This document shows, in pieces, positions 41,834-50,517 of a stretch of DNA of 64,000 nucleotides; within the stretch, counting starts at the first letter, position 1, and each line of letters starts with the position of its first letter. The notes below the pieces were generated by a model. That model had not been told where the DNA came from, did no database searches, and saw only the letters and a program-made list of their open reading frames with translations. Position numbers and translations under genes: made by a program. The DNA comes from Pseudomonas sp. Gutcm_11s. GTDB lineage: Bacteria > Pseudomonadota > Gammaproteobacteria > Pseudomonadales > Pseudomonadaceae. The DNA is taken from positions 1 through 64,000 of the forward strand of contig NZ_JAQSUW010000002.1 of assembly GCF_028649395.1 (NCBI RefSeq). The letters are read 5' to 3'.

Positions 41834-42544
41834 TCACCCCTTACTACTTCCAAACCCTTTCTGGCGATCACCGTAGGACTTAGTAGCCATCTTGCATAGG
41901 TAGCTAGCTCGATAGAACAGCGCTGGAAGCTCATCCACATCACCACGACGAACGCGCCGGTCCACACGGTATTCAGCATTGTCCGGGATCTCCACTAGAC
42001 CTCTGGCCTGACTCACCGACAACCCCAGCGCACCAGCCCAAGAAGCCTCTATGCGACTGACTATGTTTCCTCCCTTTGAACCCAGCCTCCCTATCGTGTA
42101 GTAGGCGTCGCGATTGACCAGGATCAGCAGATGGTAGTGCTGCCTACTGCCCCCTGTTTCTTTCGACCAGACGTACCGTACCTTGCAGCCATGAGCGAAG
42201 CCATTACGCTCACGCACTTTGTTCTGGTGATACCTAATCTTCTTGGCGAACGACTCGAAGAATCGGCTAATGACTTCGTTCGTATAGGCGTGAGCAGGTA
42301 GATCAATGCCGCGGGGCAACCGAAGATCCACTCTGAAAGCCAACAGCCTCGGATACTCAGCCAAGGCTAGGTCGATAGTGCGCTTGAGGTCAGACAGATA
42401 CTCCCGGACGAAAGGCCCCTTGTTTCTCATCAGGGGCAGGCGCTCGAAGGTCTCATCGTAGTGCAGGTGGAGGTTGTTGTTGCCGGGGTGACGCAGGGGG
42501 TACTGCTGATCGGGATCAGTGTACGTCTTGGTAAGGTCGAACAT
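41834..42544 (-). CDS. Inovirus Gp2 / YagK-YfjJ-type protein
   Basis: A 236-aa protein with the YagK/YfjJ C-terminal domain. It resembles small rolling-circle initiators in carrying the HxH motif QHYHLLILVN near residue 135 and conserved LAFRVDLRLP near residue 67. YLCKMATKSYGDRQKGFGSSKG near the C-terminus is typical of the family. Members occur on P4-like islands and inovirus-related elements. A role in replication of the excised circle is possible but unproven. Confidence 0.8.
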   Translation of the reverse strand: MFDLTKTYTDPDQQYPLRHPGNNNLHLHYDETFERLPLMRNKGPFVREYLSDLKRTIDLALAEYPRLLAFRVDLRLPRGIDLPAHAYTNEVISRFFESFAKKIRYHQNKVRERNGFAHGCKVRYVWSKETGGSRQHYHLLILVNRDAYYTIGRLGSKGGNIVSRIEASWAGALGLSVSQARGLVEIPDNAEYRVDRRVRRGDVDELPALFYRASYLCKMATKSYGDRQKGFGSSKG

Positions 42545-43173
42545 GGCTATGAGCTCTCAGTGGTTGAGTTTCATAACCTGTGAGAGCTGTGTTCTTTTTT
42601 ACCGACACCTCACCTATACACCTCTCGGTGTGGCGCATTGGCCTCGGCGCGCCTGCTGTTCAATTGATTACTCGGCGGACAGAGTTCTTTGTACGCAGCG
42701 CGGTGCTGGTGCTTTAGGAAGTGGCTGCGTGTACAGCCACAGGTGTGGGACTTGATCAGCACTGATGCTTGCTGCTGATCACGCAGGTAGATTCTTAGGA
42801 TAGGAATAGCTAGTAAAAGCATAATACCCGCACCGAAACTGCAACTCCCTTAAAACCGGGGCAAATTCAACTCAAAAGCCCCCAAAACACAGGCATTATT
42901 GCTATATCCGAATTCCGGAGATAAACCAGGCATAAGCGTCGTAATCGCGTCCTTGAGATGCCATCGTCGACTTACTCAGGCAGTGACGTACCTCTTTGAC
43001 AGTAACTGCTCCATAGACCCTATTCGCCCATAGCCCACTGATCATCGGATGCTAAGCGCCCATGTTCACGAGGTCCCACAATGGGCCCCGATGCCAAGAT
43101 TTAGAAAGTCTATCTGTACCAAAGCCCATCGACTTTCGTAAATCCATCAGCGGTGGCCGCCTAGGTTTGATAT
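42545..43173. other. Non-coding region (about 630 bp)
   Basis: I see no gene with a plausible ribosome binding site and composition. A short inverted repeat AGCTCTCA / TGAGAGCT lies at 42552-42588, immediately before the Gp2-like gene, and may be an operator or initiator-binding site for it. The rest shows no repeat or RNA I can name. Confidence 0.4.
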
Positions 43174-43671
43174 TCAGTCACCGAGCTCGGGCTTCATGAG
43201 GGCACGGATTTCGTACAGCTTACTGCTCACGTCATGAAGTTTATTAATGAATTCATCCAGAAAATCGTTGGTGACTTCAAAGTAGCGATTTTTTTTATCC
43301 AAACGGCGGTGCAGAATCTGCTGCCTGGCCTTATTGGTGATTGGATAGGCATGCACGATGTCCGAACGCTGGGTATTCAACGCTTGGAACATATCAGCGG
43401 CGACGCGTCCAATGGGCTCAACTTCCGGCTTACAAACCTTAGCTTTCTCTACGCTATTGCGGAATTCGCTCAAGATAATGCCACCTGTTTTTGCCTGAAG
43501 CGCTGTACGGTCCACGAGCGGGTCAAGGTGGTGAGCTACTTCGGACATAAAACTGCTTATGGAAGCAAATCCATATAGCGCAACCCCTAGCCGGTAAATG
43601 TATCCATCGTCAGCAGGAAGCGCGAGACGCGTAAGTCCTCTGATGGCTTTAGTGTCCAGATTGATTGTCAT
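43174..43671 (-). CDS. Hypothetical protein (165 aa)
   Basis: A soluble helical protein. I chose the ATG at 43671 because GGAG lies 8 bp upstream; a longer frame starts ten codons earlier. A motif TQRSDIVHAYPITN near residue 100 resembles the helical HEPN-like RxxxxH pattern (RSDIVHA), which in many small proteins marks RNase or toxin-related folds. This is weak evidence. No neighbour forms an obvious toxin-antitoxin pair. Confidence 0.5.
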   Translation of the reverse strand: MTINLDTKAIRGLTRLALPADDGYIYRLGVALYGFASISSFMSEVAHHLDPLVDRTALQAKTGGIILSEFRNSVEKAKVCKPEVEPIGRVAADMFQALNTQRSDIVHAYPITNKARQQILHRRLDKKNRYFEVTNDFLDEFINKLHDVSSKLYEIRALMKPELGD

Positions 43672-43790
43672 TGCGCGTACTCCAATTTCCTTATCAGGCA
43701 CAGAAAATGCGGGGGGGCTAACTCTGTGAAGCCGGGTCGCATTCAGTAGAGGAAGAAATTCTTGAGCTTATGGTGCAGCCAGCTGAATAC

Positions 43791-44060
43791 CTAGATCAGG
43801 ATTTGCAGCTTGCGATAGAAGACCACGGTGTCGCCCCAAAAGCCCAATCGTTCGCGTAGCCGCACTATCTCGCTATTCACCGTTTTGTAAGCATTGGTAT
43901 TAGTCATACCTGCTGCAACCATGTTCTGTTGAACCTTACTCAATCGACGGTACACAGCGATCTCGACTGCGTGACGCCTGAAATGAGGCCGGTTGAAAGC
44001 GCGATGCTTGCCGAGCAGCAGCAAGCAGGCGCCGAAGCCCGCCAGAAAGATCTGCCACAT
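43791..44060 (-). CDS. Small hypothetical membrane-anchored protein, possibly frameshifted upstream
   Basis: An 89-aa frame from ATG 44060 with an N-terminal hydrophobic segment (MWQIFLAGFGACLLLLG) and a basic helical rest. A different frame just upstream (44185 to about 44060) encodes MHYPPTSHALFAIAMWLVLFAIACW, another membrane helix. Joining both would give a two-helix protein, so a frameshift is possible. No family recognised. Confidence 0.4.
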   Translation of the reverse strand: MWQIFLAGFGACLLLLGKHRAFNRPHFRRHAVEIAVYRRLSKVQQNMVAAGMTNTNAYKTVNSEIVRLRERLGFWGDTVVFYRKLQILI

Positions 44061-44335
44061 GCTGATCTCAAGCCCCTGAGATGCCGAAACTCCGCAAGCT
44101 GAGGCGCCTGCCAGCAGGCTATCGCAAATAACACAAGCCACATGGCAATGGCGAACAGCGCGTGGCTTGTTGGAGGGTAGTGCAATATTAGTTTTAGATA
44201 GAGCGAGAACGGATCATAGCAACTCCTGGATGAAGGCTGTCCTGACCTGAAGGCTAAGATTCAAAATAAGCATCCAGTCTTCAGCAGACTCCATCCAACC
44301 CTATGGCTGCAGAAGGTGGACGCCTGAGCACACGA

Positions 44336-44608
44336 TTAATCCTCGGGCTTGCTATTTGAAAGCACGTATCCGGCAATGGTACCAAGAAGAGCAGCAAGAG
44401 TTTCGGTTTGAAAATTCGTCAGTATTGCAAGAATCAGAATTGTTGGGATGAAAAGAACAATTCCAACTGCCTTGAGAGAGTTGGGGCCGAAACCCTGACC
44501 TTTGGCTTTGACGCGCTTATAAACAATATTCAAGCCATAAAGCATGACCAGTGCTGCAGCGGAGACAGCAATAAAGTGCATCCATGTAAACTCCGGTTGC
44601 GGTAACAC
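44336..44608 (-). CDS. Small two-helix membrane protein
   Basis: A 90-aa protein starting with GTG. Two hydrophobic helices are clear (FIAVSAAALVMLYGLNIVY at about 12-30 and AVGIVLFIPTILILAILTNF at about 47-66), with a further hydrophobic end. Its start overlaps the stop of the AlpA-like gene by 1 bp, so the two are cotranscribed. Function unknown. Confidence 0.55.
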   Translation of the reverse strand: MLPQPEFTWMHFIAVSAAALVMLYGLNIVYKRVKAKGQGFGPNSLKAVGIVLFIPTILILAILTNFQTETLAALLGTIAGYVLSNSKPED

Positions 44609-44835
44609 TAGTGGCTCCTTTTAGATGTGCAATAAAGATCTCGATGCGCAATCCTAGCCTGAATCCATTCGCATACCTCACTTTCGACCCAACCGACGCT
44701 ACGGCTAGTCAATGGAACCGGCTTTGGAAACGTACCGGCGCCTATAAGCTTGTAGATGGTCGACCTGGCCAAGCCTGTTGAGCCGACAACATCTCTCAAA
44801 CGAATGATCCTAGTTAAAGACTCTTTATTAACCAA
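44608..44835 (-). CDS. Second AlpA-family regulator
   Basis: A 75-aa helix-turn-helix protein with RLRDVVGSTGLARSTIYKLIGAGTFPKPVPL and SVGWVESEVCEWIQARI, the AlpA signature. It is the second such protein on the island and is divergent in sequence from the one at 32159. It lies just downstream of the dnd genes. Two AlpA genes in one island fit a composite origin. Confidence 0.85.
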   Translation of the reverse strand: MVNKESLTRIIRLRDVVGSTGLARSTIYKLIGAGTFPKPVPLTSRSVGWVESEVCEWIQARIAHRDLYCTSKRSH

Positions 44836-45029
44836 GAGCTACTCCAGAAAATACGCGAATACCCTCCTATCAAAGGCCAACCTGTAATAGAGAGGGTTAT
44901 TCACTTAGCGCAGAGCCGGATGAACAGAAAACGGCGAAACCATATCAAATATCGCAGCGATCGCTCTCCAACCTAAATAAACCAAACCAGGACAATTTTG
45001 CATCGAAACAGCAAGGCAAACAATGTCGC

Positions 45030-45389
45030 TCAAATCGCCAGCTGAACAACTTCTTTTAAAGACTTAACATGCCCCATCTTGTGCAATCCAACCTCAATCA
45101 AAGAGGCAACGCACCGAACAGGATCCCACTCCAAATTGCATTCAAAAACAAACTGCTTCAACAGCGCCTCATAAATATCCATGTGCTCCCCAAAAAGTGT
45201 GGGAGCATTGAACTCCTGCCCGTCAAGGTCAGAAACACTAGCATTTCCCAGCCCATTAATATCTTTAAGCGCAGTTGAAATAGCAAATCGACAAAGAATA
45301 TTTGGCGTAAGCCCCGTCTTAGATTTCAAGTATTTCAACTTGGCACTGGACGCGGATGAAATTTTAAACTTATGCGGAAATGAATTCAT
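45030..45389 (-). CDS. dndE: DNA sulfur modification protein DndE
   Basis: A 119-aa protein of the DndE family, which binds nicked DNA as a tetramer during phosphorothioation. Family features are the N-terminal KISSASSAKLKYLKSKTGLTPNILCRFAIS and the FGEHMDIYEALLKQF segment. Its ATG overlaps the dndD stop by 4 bp. It is the last gene of dndBCDE. Codon use is AT-rich relative to the chromosome. Confidence 0.93.
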   Translation of the reverse strand: MNSFPHKFKISSASSAKLKYLKSKTGLTPNILCRFAISTALKDINGLGNASVSDLDGQEFNAPTLFGEHMDIYEALLKQFVFECNLEWDPVRCVASLIEVGLHKMGHVKSLKEVVQLAI

Positions 45390-47398
45390 ACGTCCTCCTT
45401 GCTACGCCAAAAATATCCTTCTTCAACTCGAGTAGAACGAGAATCAGGTGAGTAAACCAAGTGATAAGAATGCGATATATTTGACTTCAAACCCTCATAG
45501 AAAGCGCAATCAATCTCTGTATCAGTAGAGAGAATAATTACCTGATGGCTAGTTTTCGGAAAATAGTTCTCTACCAATTTTCTTCTATGCACCGAATCCA
45601 ATCGCCCCAAAGGAGTATCTATCACTACTGGTAAACTTCTTCCTGAAGTACGCGCCAAAGCCTCTAGAATAGAAATAGCGAATATCTGTTTCTCTCCGGC
45701 CGAGAGTTCACTTTTGCGGATGACCATGCCACTTTCATCAAGGAGCTCCACCTCAAAAGTAGCTGGGTCTACTGAGATAGAAAGATGACGGTCCTCCTTT
45801 CTAGCTAGCCTGTTGAAGGAGGAGTAAAACTGTTCCTGGAGCTCGCGCAACTTTGTTTCACGAGCTTGCTTAGAGAACTCCTTTAACACATCACGTGCTT
45901 GCTCGGCCAGTGAGAAAACTTTCCCTTTCTCAGCTGATTTCACCGCCTCGGAATGCAACTCATCGAGCCGTCGCGCCACAAATGAGAGCTGGTAAAGAAG
46001 CTTTTTGACATCGTCGGCCATAGCAGCTTTCAGAGCTTTGAGCGCCCCCAACTTTTCTTGATGAACTGCCTGCTCTTTAAACAGAGGTATCAATACATTC
46101 TCATCGGGAGCTCGGGCCATGTTCTCGCCAAGCGAGTCGATATGTGAATCTATATCCTCAAGCTCTGTAGATAAGACATTAGCTCGGTCTTTATCAATTT
46201 TCAGCGCTCTATTTAGCCGATCTTTAGTCGCTGCAATACGAGAGTCCGAAGCATCATGAAGAATAGATACAGTATCTTTAGCCTTTTCCAGAGCCTCACT
46301 AAAAGTCTCTAGATAAATACCTCTTATAGCCTGCTCATTACCAATCAACTGAGGAATATTCTTTTGCATTGCCTGAGCAAATATAGGCTCTTGGCCTTTA
46401 ATGAAATCTGCCAACTCCTTAATATTACGAGCCTCACGCTCAGAATTCATTTGACTCAACAAATTACCGGCAAGCTTTCGAGAAATTGCTAAAGGCAAAA
46501 GCCCAGTTGCAAGATCGTGCAAAGAATCCTCAATGACTTTCTTTCTAGCGATAAGCACCTCAAGCTGTAAGCTTTCTTCTTGCTTAGAGGAACTCCAAGC
46601 CCCGCCTCTAGCCTTAATCTGCAGATCGAAACTAGAAATAACCTTCTCTGTTTCTACAGTTTCGATCTTGAGTTGCAGAAGACGCTCTCTTACCAACTCA
46701 ATTTTAGCTTTGATAGTAGAGTACTCATTAAGAGCCGTAGCAATTTTTTCCTGCCGCTCTTGAGTAGCCCCCTTAGCCGCCCGAGTTCTCACTAGAATAG
46801 AGAGGTCCGAATCAAGCCGATCGATAATATCTAGTCCTAGAAGCTTGTTAATCGAATCCCGGAGAGCTCCTCCAGTAGTTTCCTCCGCCAGACTAGAAAT
46901 TTTCTCACCATCAAAGAAGAAGAGCTCAGATACACCAATAGGGATAAGCTCATTCAAGAAAGACTGAGCTTGCTCATATGAAAGCTCCGCAAGATCCTGG
47001 CCGTCCCTAGAGATAATCAGCCCTTCTTTAACCTTCTCGGAACGATCAAAGCTCCAATCTCTTTTAAGATGATAAGTAGATATAACCCCATGCTGCGCAT
47101 AGCGGAAGGTTAACTCAAGAGCCGCTCTACTCGGCTGAGCGATCGCAAGAGGAGCCCGATGGATGCACTCTTTCAAATATTGATGATACTCAGAAATCGT
47201 AGCACCAACACCAAGCACTCCTCGCCCATATAGAGCCAACTTAAGTGCAGAAAGGATAGTGGTCTTGCCACCTCCGTTCAGCCCACCGAACAGGACAATT
47301 GGTGCCGGCTTACCTCTTTTCAGCTTTGGAACGAGGTCAAAATTATGCAGACCACTGAAAACCCGAAAGTCAAGGACGGAAAGCGAGTCTATGATCAT
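45386..47398 (-). CDS. dndD: DNA sulfur modification protein DndD (SMC-like ATPase)
   Basis: A 670-aa ATPase. Walker A is FGGLNGGGKTTILSALKLAL at about residues 37-56. A long coiled-coil centre (about 210-520) follows. The ABC-type signature SAGEKQIFAISILEAL and Walker B PVVIDTPLGRLDSVHR are near the C-terminus, as in RecF/SMC proteins. It provides energy or DNA structural change for sulfur insertion with DndC and DndE. It abuts dndC directly (the dndC stop and dndD start share a base) and overlaps dndE by 4 bp. Confidence 0.95.
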   Translation of the reverse strand: MIIDSLSVLDFRVFSGLHNFDLVPKLKRGKPAPIVLFGGLNGGGKTTILSALKLALYGRGVLGVGATISEYHQYLKECIHRAPLAIAQPSRAALELTFRYAQHGVISTYHLKRDWSFDRSEKVKEGLIISRDGQDLAELSYEQAQSFLNELIPIGVSELFFFDGEKISSLAEETTGGALRDSINKLLGLDIIDRLDSDLSILVRTRAAKGATQERQEKIATALNEYSTIKAKIELVRERLLQLKIETVETEKVISSFDLQIKARGGAWSSSKQEESLQLEVLIARKKVIEDSLHDLATGLLPLAISRKLAGNLLSQMNSEREARNIKELADFIKGQEPIFAQAMQKNIPQLIGNEQAIRGIYLETFSEALEKAKDTVSILHDASDSRIAATKDRLNRALKIDKDRANVLSTELEDIDSHIDSLGENMARAPDENVLIPLFKEQAVHQEKLGALKALKAAMADDVKKLLYQLSFVARRLDELHSEAVKSAEKGKVFSLAEQARDVLKEFSKQARETKLRELQEQFYSSFNRLARKEDRHLSISVDPATFEVELLDESGMVIRKSELSAGEKQIFAISILEALARTSGRSLPVVIDTPLGRLDSVHRRKLVENYFPKTSHQVIILSTDTEIDCAFYEGLKSNISHSYHLVYSPDSRSTRVEEGYFWRSKEDV

Positions 47399-48921
47399 TA
47401 CAATAGACCCTCGATTTCACGTTTCAAAGCTTCAAATTCCTTACGGTAAACATCTTGATCGCGAGGAGCGGAATGCCTTTCCAGCGCAGCCTCTAACCCG
47501 CCCCAATCCTGCTCTAAAACGCGCTGGAGGTCATCGAGAATTCCTTTACGCCGAGACAACCCTGAAAACGACAACTCCGAGTCAATTAGTTTCATAACCA
47601 AAGCAGCGGGGACACCTTTTGTACGTTCCAGGTCAGCAAGAATGGCTGCATCCGGCTCGGTGAAAGCACCGGCGTCATTCTTAATCCAGTCAATATGATC
47701 TCCCGGATAAACCTCAGAATAAATTTTGGGCAAGGAGTCCAGCCAATCGGGCTCATTTGGGTCCTTAAGCCACTGCTGCCGTATGATCTGCAGCTCATCC
47801 CGTCCAATTAAATCTATGTCATGACCACTGGCACGAATATTCCTCTCAATCTGCAGTAACTCCTTGAGCCAAGACTTCCGATAGCTCATCCAGTAAGGCC
47901 CTGGCACATGTTTTGTAGCAACATTATCGTCGCTATCAATCGCCCCACGCGCAAACGTCACCTTACCAGTCCGGCGCTTGTAGTTCCGATATTCAGTTTT
48001 ATTTTCCGGTAGCGAACTAAAATGCAAACTATTCCTAAAGTCTAAAAGTGGACGCATCCACTCCTCGCCGGTGCTTACAAGTCCTTCAATAGCTTTATCT
48101 TGCGTAACCACCGTGCAAGTCCAGCAACCAAATCGGGAGCTGCCGCAAGATGGCGTATTGGTATCAATAACCAGAGGACATTCTCCGGCGTTCGATCCTT
48201 TGTACAAGTCAAATAGAACCCTATTAGAGCCGCCCCACGGGCGAGGGGCACTCATCAAATACTCCCAAACTTCTTCTGATGACCAATACTCAATTGGCAT
48301 ATACGTATATGCATTTGGTAGAGAAGAGTGTCGTCCCAACGCAGAGCCATCAATACGATGCCGCGCAATGACCTGAGCACGAGTTGAGCTCTCCTGGCGC
48401 CTCGAGCCAAGAACAACAACCACTTCACCAAACTTAGCGACTTTATCTTTGATAAACTCACTAACAGGATCAATCTTCATCCGCTCAGTGCACCAACGGA
48501 ATGCTTTTGTTGGCGCAGGATATCCTTTCCCTAGAAGATTAACCCAAAAAGTCTCATCGGCATCCGGCATTACTGCATGGGCAGTCATCGGAATTTTGTC
48601 TTTGGGGGCTTGATGATTGATTGACTCAAGCGCACTGCGAATCATGTCAACTACGACAGGAGTTTCAACTCTAGTATCAGAAGAGACAACATATACATGC
48701 TTATGCCGCTCCTTCTCAGGCAAAAGTTTTAAAGCCGCGTACACAAGAGAAAGTATAACTGTTGAATCCTTACCACCACTAAAGCCAACAACCCAAGGGC
48801 GAGTATCAGCCCTGTAGATATGCTGCACCTCTCGGATTAGATCTACGAGCGGCCTGTCAGCAATAACTGTTGCCTCTAGAAACTCTTGATGACTACTATA
48901 AAGAAATTGTTCTTCACTCAT
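47398..48921 (-). CDS. dndC: DNA sulfur modification protein DndC (PAPS-reductase-like)
   Basis: A 507-aa ATP-pyrophosphatase-fold protein that activates sulfur for insertion into the DNA backbone. The P-loop is SGGKDSTV at residues 48-55. Iron-sulfur cysteines are in CPLVIDTNTPSCGSSRFGCWTC near residue 250. It overlaps dndB by 8 bp. No dndA (cysteine desulfurase) is present on the island; the host IscS can serve, as known in several dnd hosts. Confidence 0.95.
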   Translation of the reverse strand: MSEEQFLYSSHQEFLEATVIADRPLVDLIREVQHIYRADTRPWVVGFSGGKDSTVILSLVYAALKLLPEKERHKHVYVVSSDTRVETPVVVDMIRSALESINHQAPKDKIPMTAHAVMPDADETFWVNLLGKGYPAPTKAFRWCTERMKIDPVSEFIKDKVAKFGEVVVVLGSRRQESSTRAQVIARHRIDGSALGRHSSLPNAYTYMPIEYWSSEEVWEYLMSAPRPWGGSNRVLFDLYKGSNAGECPLVIDTNTPSCGSSRFGCWTCTVVTQDKAIEGLVSTGEEWMRPLLDFRNSLHFSSLPENKTEYRNYKRRTGKVTFARGAIDSDDNVATKHVPGPYWMSYRKSWLKELLQIERNIRASGHDIDLIGRDELQIIRQQWLKDPNEPDWLDSLPKIYSEVYPGDHIDWIKNDAGAFTEPDAAILADLERTKGVPAALVMKLIDSELSFSGLSRRKGILDDLQRVLEQDWGGLEAALERHSAPRDQDVYRKEFEALKREIEGLL

Positions 48922-49999
48922 ATCTTTTCAACTTTCTCTCGATTTCTTGCTCAGAAGTTGAGAGTGGTATACCCAACTTCTGTTTTATTAGGTTCGCGGT
49001 TAAAGCAACATTAGTAGTAGCCTTAGAAATTCGGCCATGCACCATTGCTCTACCTTCCCACTCTGAGTTCGAGCGAGACCAGTCGATGTTTCTTATATTC
49101 TTAAGGATCTGCGTCCATTCAGACTCCTGCCGAATGATCAAATCAGCTCCGACAATCCCCATAGCTTGCAGCATTACCCCATGAGCATGGATATAGTTAT
49201 CTCGGAGATCCGCTGTCGATAAGTCTTTGTTCTTTGCTCTAAGCCAGTCGGGCATATGACTAGCAATTGCACTCCAGTATGCAGCTGAAAGCTCTTTTTC
49301 ATTCAGAGCGACATGATCATGCTTACCCTTTTTTAGCAATGTCTTAGATGCGTTTTTTATAGCGCTCAGCGTGAAAAGCTTAGAGCTCCGATGAGAAAGG
49401 CTAGACTTCTCAAGCTCCGTCATTCGCGAAAACACATCCACACTTTTAACAAGATAGCGAGCAAGATCTGAAATATGGTCACGGTGATCGTAAAGCGTGC
49501 TGATGGAATCACTCGGACGGACAGCATGCTTATTGAGATCAGCAAACATTTGCTGACTTCGCTGAAGTCCTTCATCAATAAAAAATAAAACTGGGATATT
49601 GTCATATCCCAGTTCCGGGTTGTCCTGAATAGCTTGCTCTATAGCAGCTCGTCGATGCTGTCCATCGTTAATCAATATTTGGGCGTCCATAGGTATGGAT
49701 AACGTCCCAATATTCTGCCCGCTCCCCGTATCCGAGAAAGGATCGAATTGGACAGAAGCATTTACGGAAGCCGTGATTGCAGAAAGCGTGTAATCCGCTT
49801 TGTTTTCAACAAGGTACGAGGCGATTTCTGGAACCCGCGCAAGGTTAAGCTTCCTTTGAGCCCTCAAATCAGCCGGAACATTTTCTTCATTGAAAACAAA
49901 AATCCTTGGAACTAGCCGCATCGGACACATGGCGATATAGCAAGGCCTACCGGCCTGCATCCCACGTACACAAGGAAAGGTGTGGACATAGCTACTCAT
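48914..49999 (-). CDS. dndB: DNA sulfur modification protein DndB (DGQHR family)
   Basis: A 361-aa protein, usually the repressor or tuner of dndCDE and of modification level. The DGQHR motif is in ILINDGQHRRAAIEQ near residue 113. The ATG at 49999 (MSSYVHTFPCVRG) is preferred over a TTG two codons upstream. It is the first gene of dndBCDE. A TACG/CGTA dyad at 50024-50054 lies just upstream and is a candidate DndB operator. Confidence 0.93.
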   Translation of the reverse strand: MSSYVHTFPCVRGMQAGRPCYIAMCPMRLVPRIFVFNEENVPADLRAQRKLNLARVPEIASYLVENKADYTLSAITASVNASVQFDPFSDTGSGQNIGTLSIPMDAQILINDGQHRRAAIEQAIQDNPELGYDNIPVLFFIDEGLQRSQQMFADLNKHAVRPSDSISTLYDHRDHISDLARYLVKSVDVFSRMTELEKSSLSHRSSKLFTLSAIKNASKTLLKKGKHDHVALNEKELSAAYWSAIASHMPDWLRAKNKDLSTADLRDNYIHAHGVMLQAMGIVGADLIIRQESEWTQILKNIRNIDWSRSNSEWEGRAMVHGRISKATTNVALTANLIKQKLGIPLSTSEQEIERKLKRYE

Positions 50000-50023
50000 A
50001 CGCAATACGTCATCCCAAGGTTT

Positions 50024-50054
50024 TGTACGTTATTTTCCACAAATTTGACGTACA
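50024..50054. promoter_or_regulatory. Inverted repeat TGTACGT / ACGTACA upstream of dndB
   Basis: Two perfect 7-bp arms separated by 17 bp, 25 bp upstream of the dndB ATG. The arms contain TACG and CGTA, the half-sites I recall for DndB binding in Salmonella, though the reported spacer there was about 10. It could be the operator for the dnd operon. Confidence 0.5.
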
Positions 50055-50517
50055 TTCAAGCCGCATGATCTATCGAACCTAGCAACATGGGCAGAATCTC
50101 GGGTCCAAATCAGCCGGATCAAGGCTCGTGCAGCAGGAGAGTTTTTGTTACAGAAGCCGCCAGAGCGGCTGATTGTCACTTTAGCGCTGGAGGCTGTATC
50201 CAAGCGACGAAAGACTCGACAGAGGCCGGCATCGTTGCGTAGAGCCGAAACAGAAATTTACGACCCTGAAAAGGCCCACGTAAGCGCTCTACACCTACGC
50301 CCTACAAGGAGCAGACCTAAGCTGAGATTGTCCAGAGAAAAATTTGACGCGACCTTAGAATCAATTCGCCTAGCGCTATCTCATCCGACATAGAGGCTGC
50401 CATCACAAAGCGCGTACGCGGGGGAAAGTGATGACGCATACATTCGTATACTGATTTAGGCGCAGAACGTAAAATGGAGAAATAATTATACAAATCAAAG
50501 CGACATACAAAACTGAG
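50055..50517. other. Spacer between the dnd operon and the DGQHR/GIY-YIG trio
   Basis: About 460 bp with at most one doubtful gene. An 82-codon plus-strand frame at 50145-50393 begins with TTG, is Arg-rich and has no clear ribosome binding site, so I rate it under 0.25. ATACATTCGTAT near 50438-50449 forms an imperfect dyad close to the 3' end of the 411-aa gene and could be a further regulatory site. Confidence 0.35.

Noticed and set aside
50145..50393. 82-codon plus-strand frame between dndB and the trio
   Set aside because: TTG start, Arg-rich and without a ribosome binding site; more likely a regulatory spacer.
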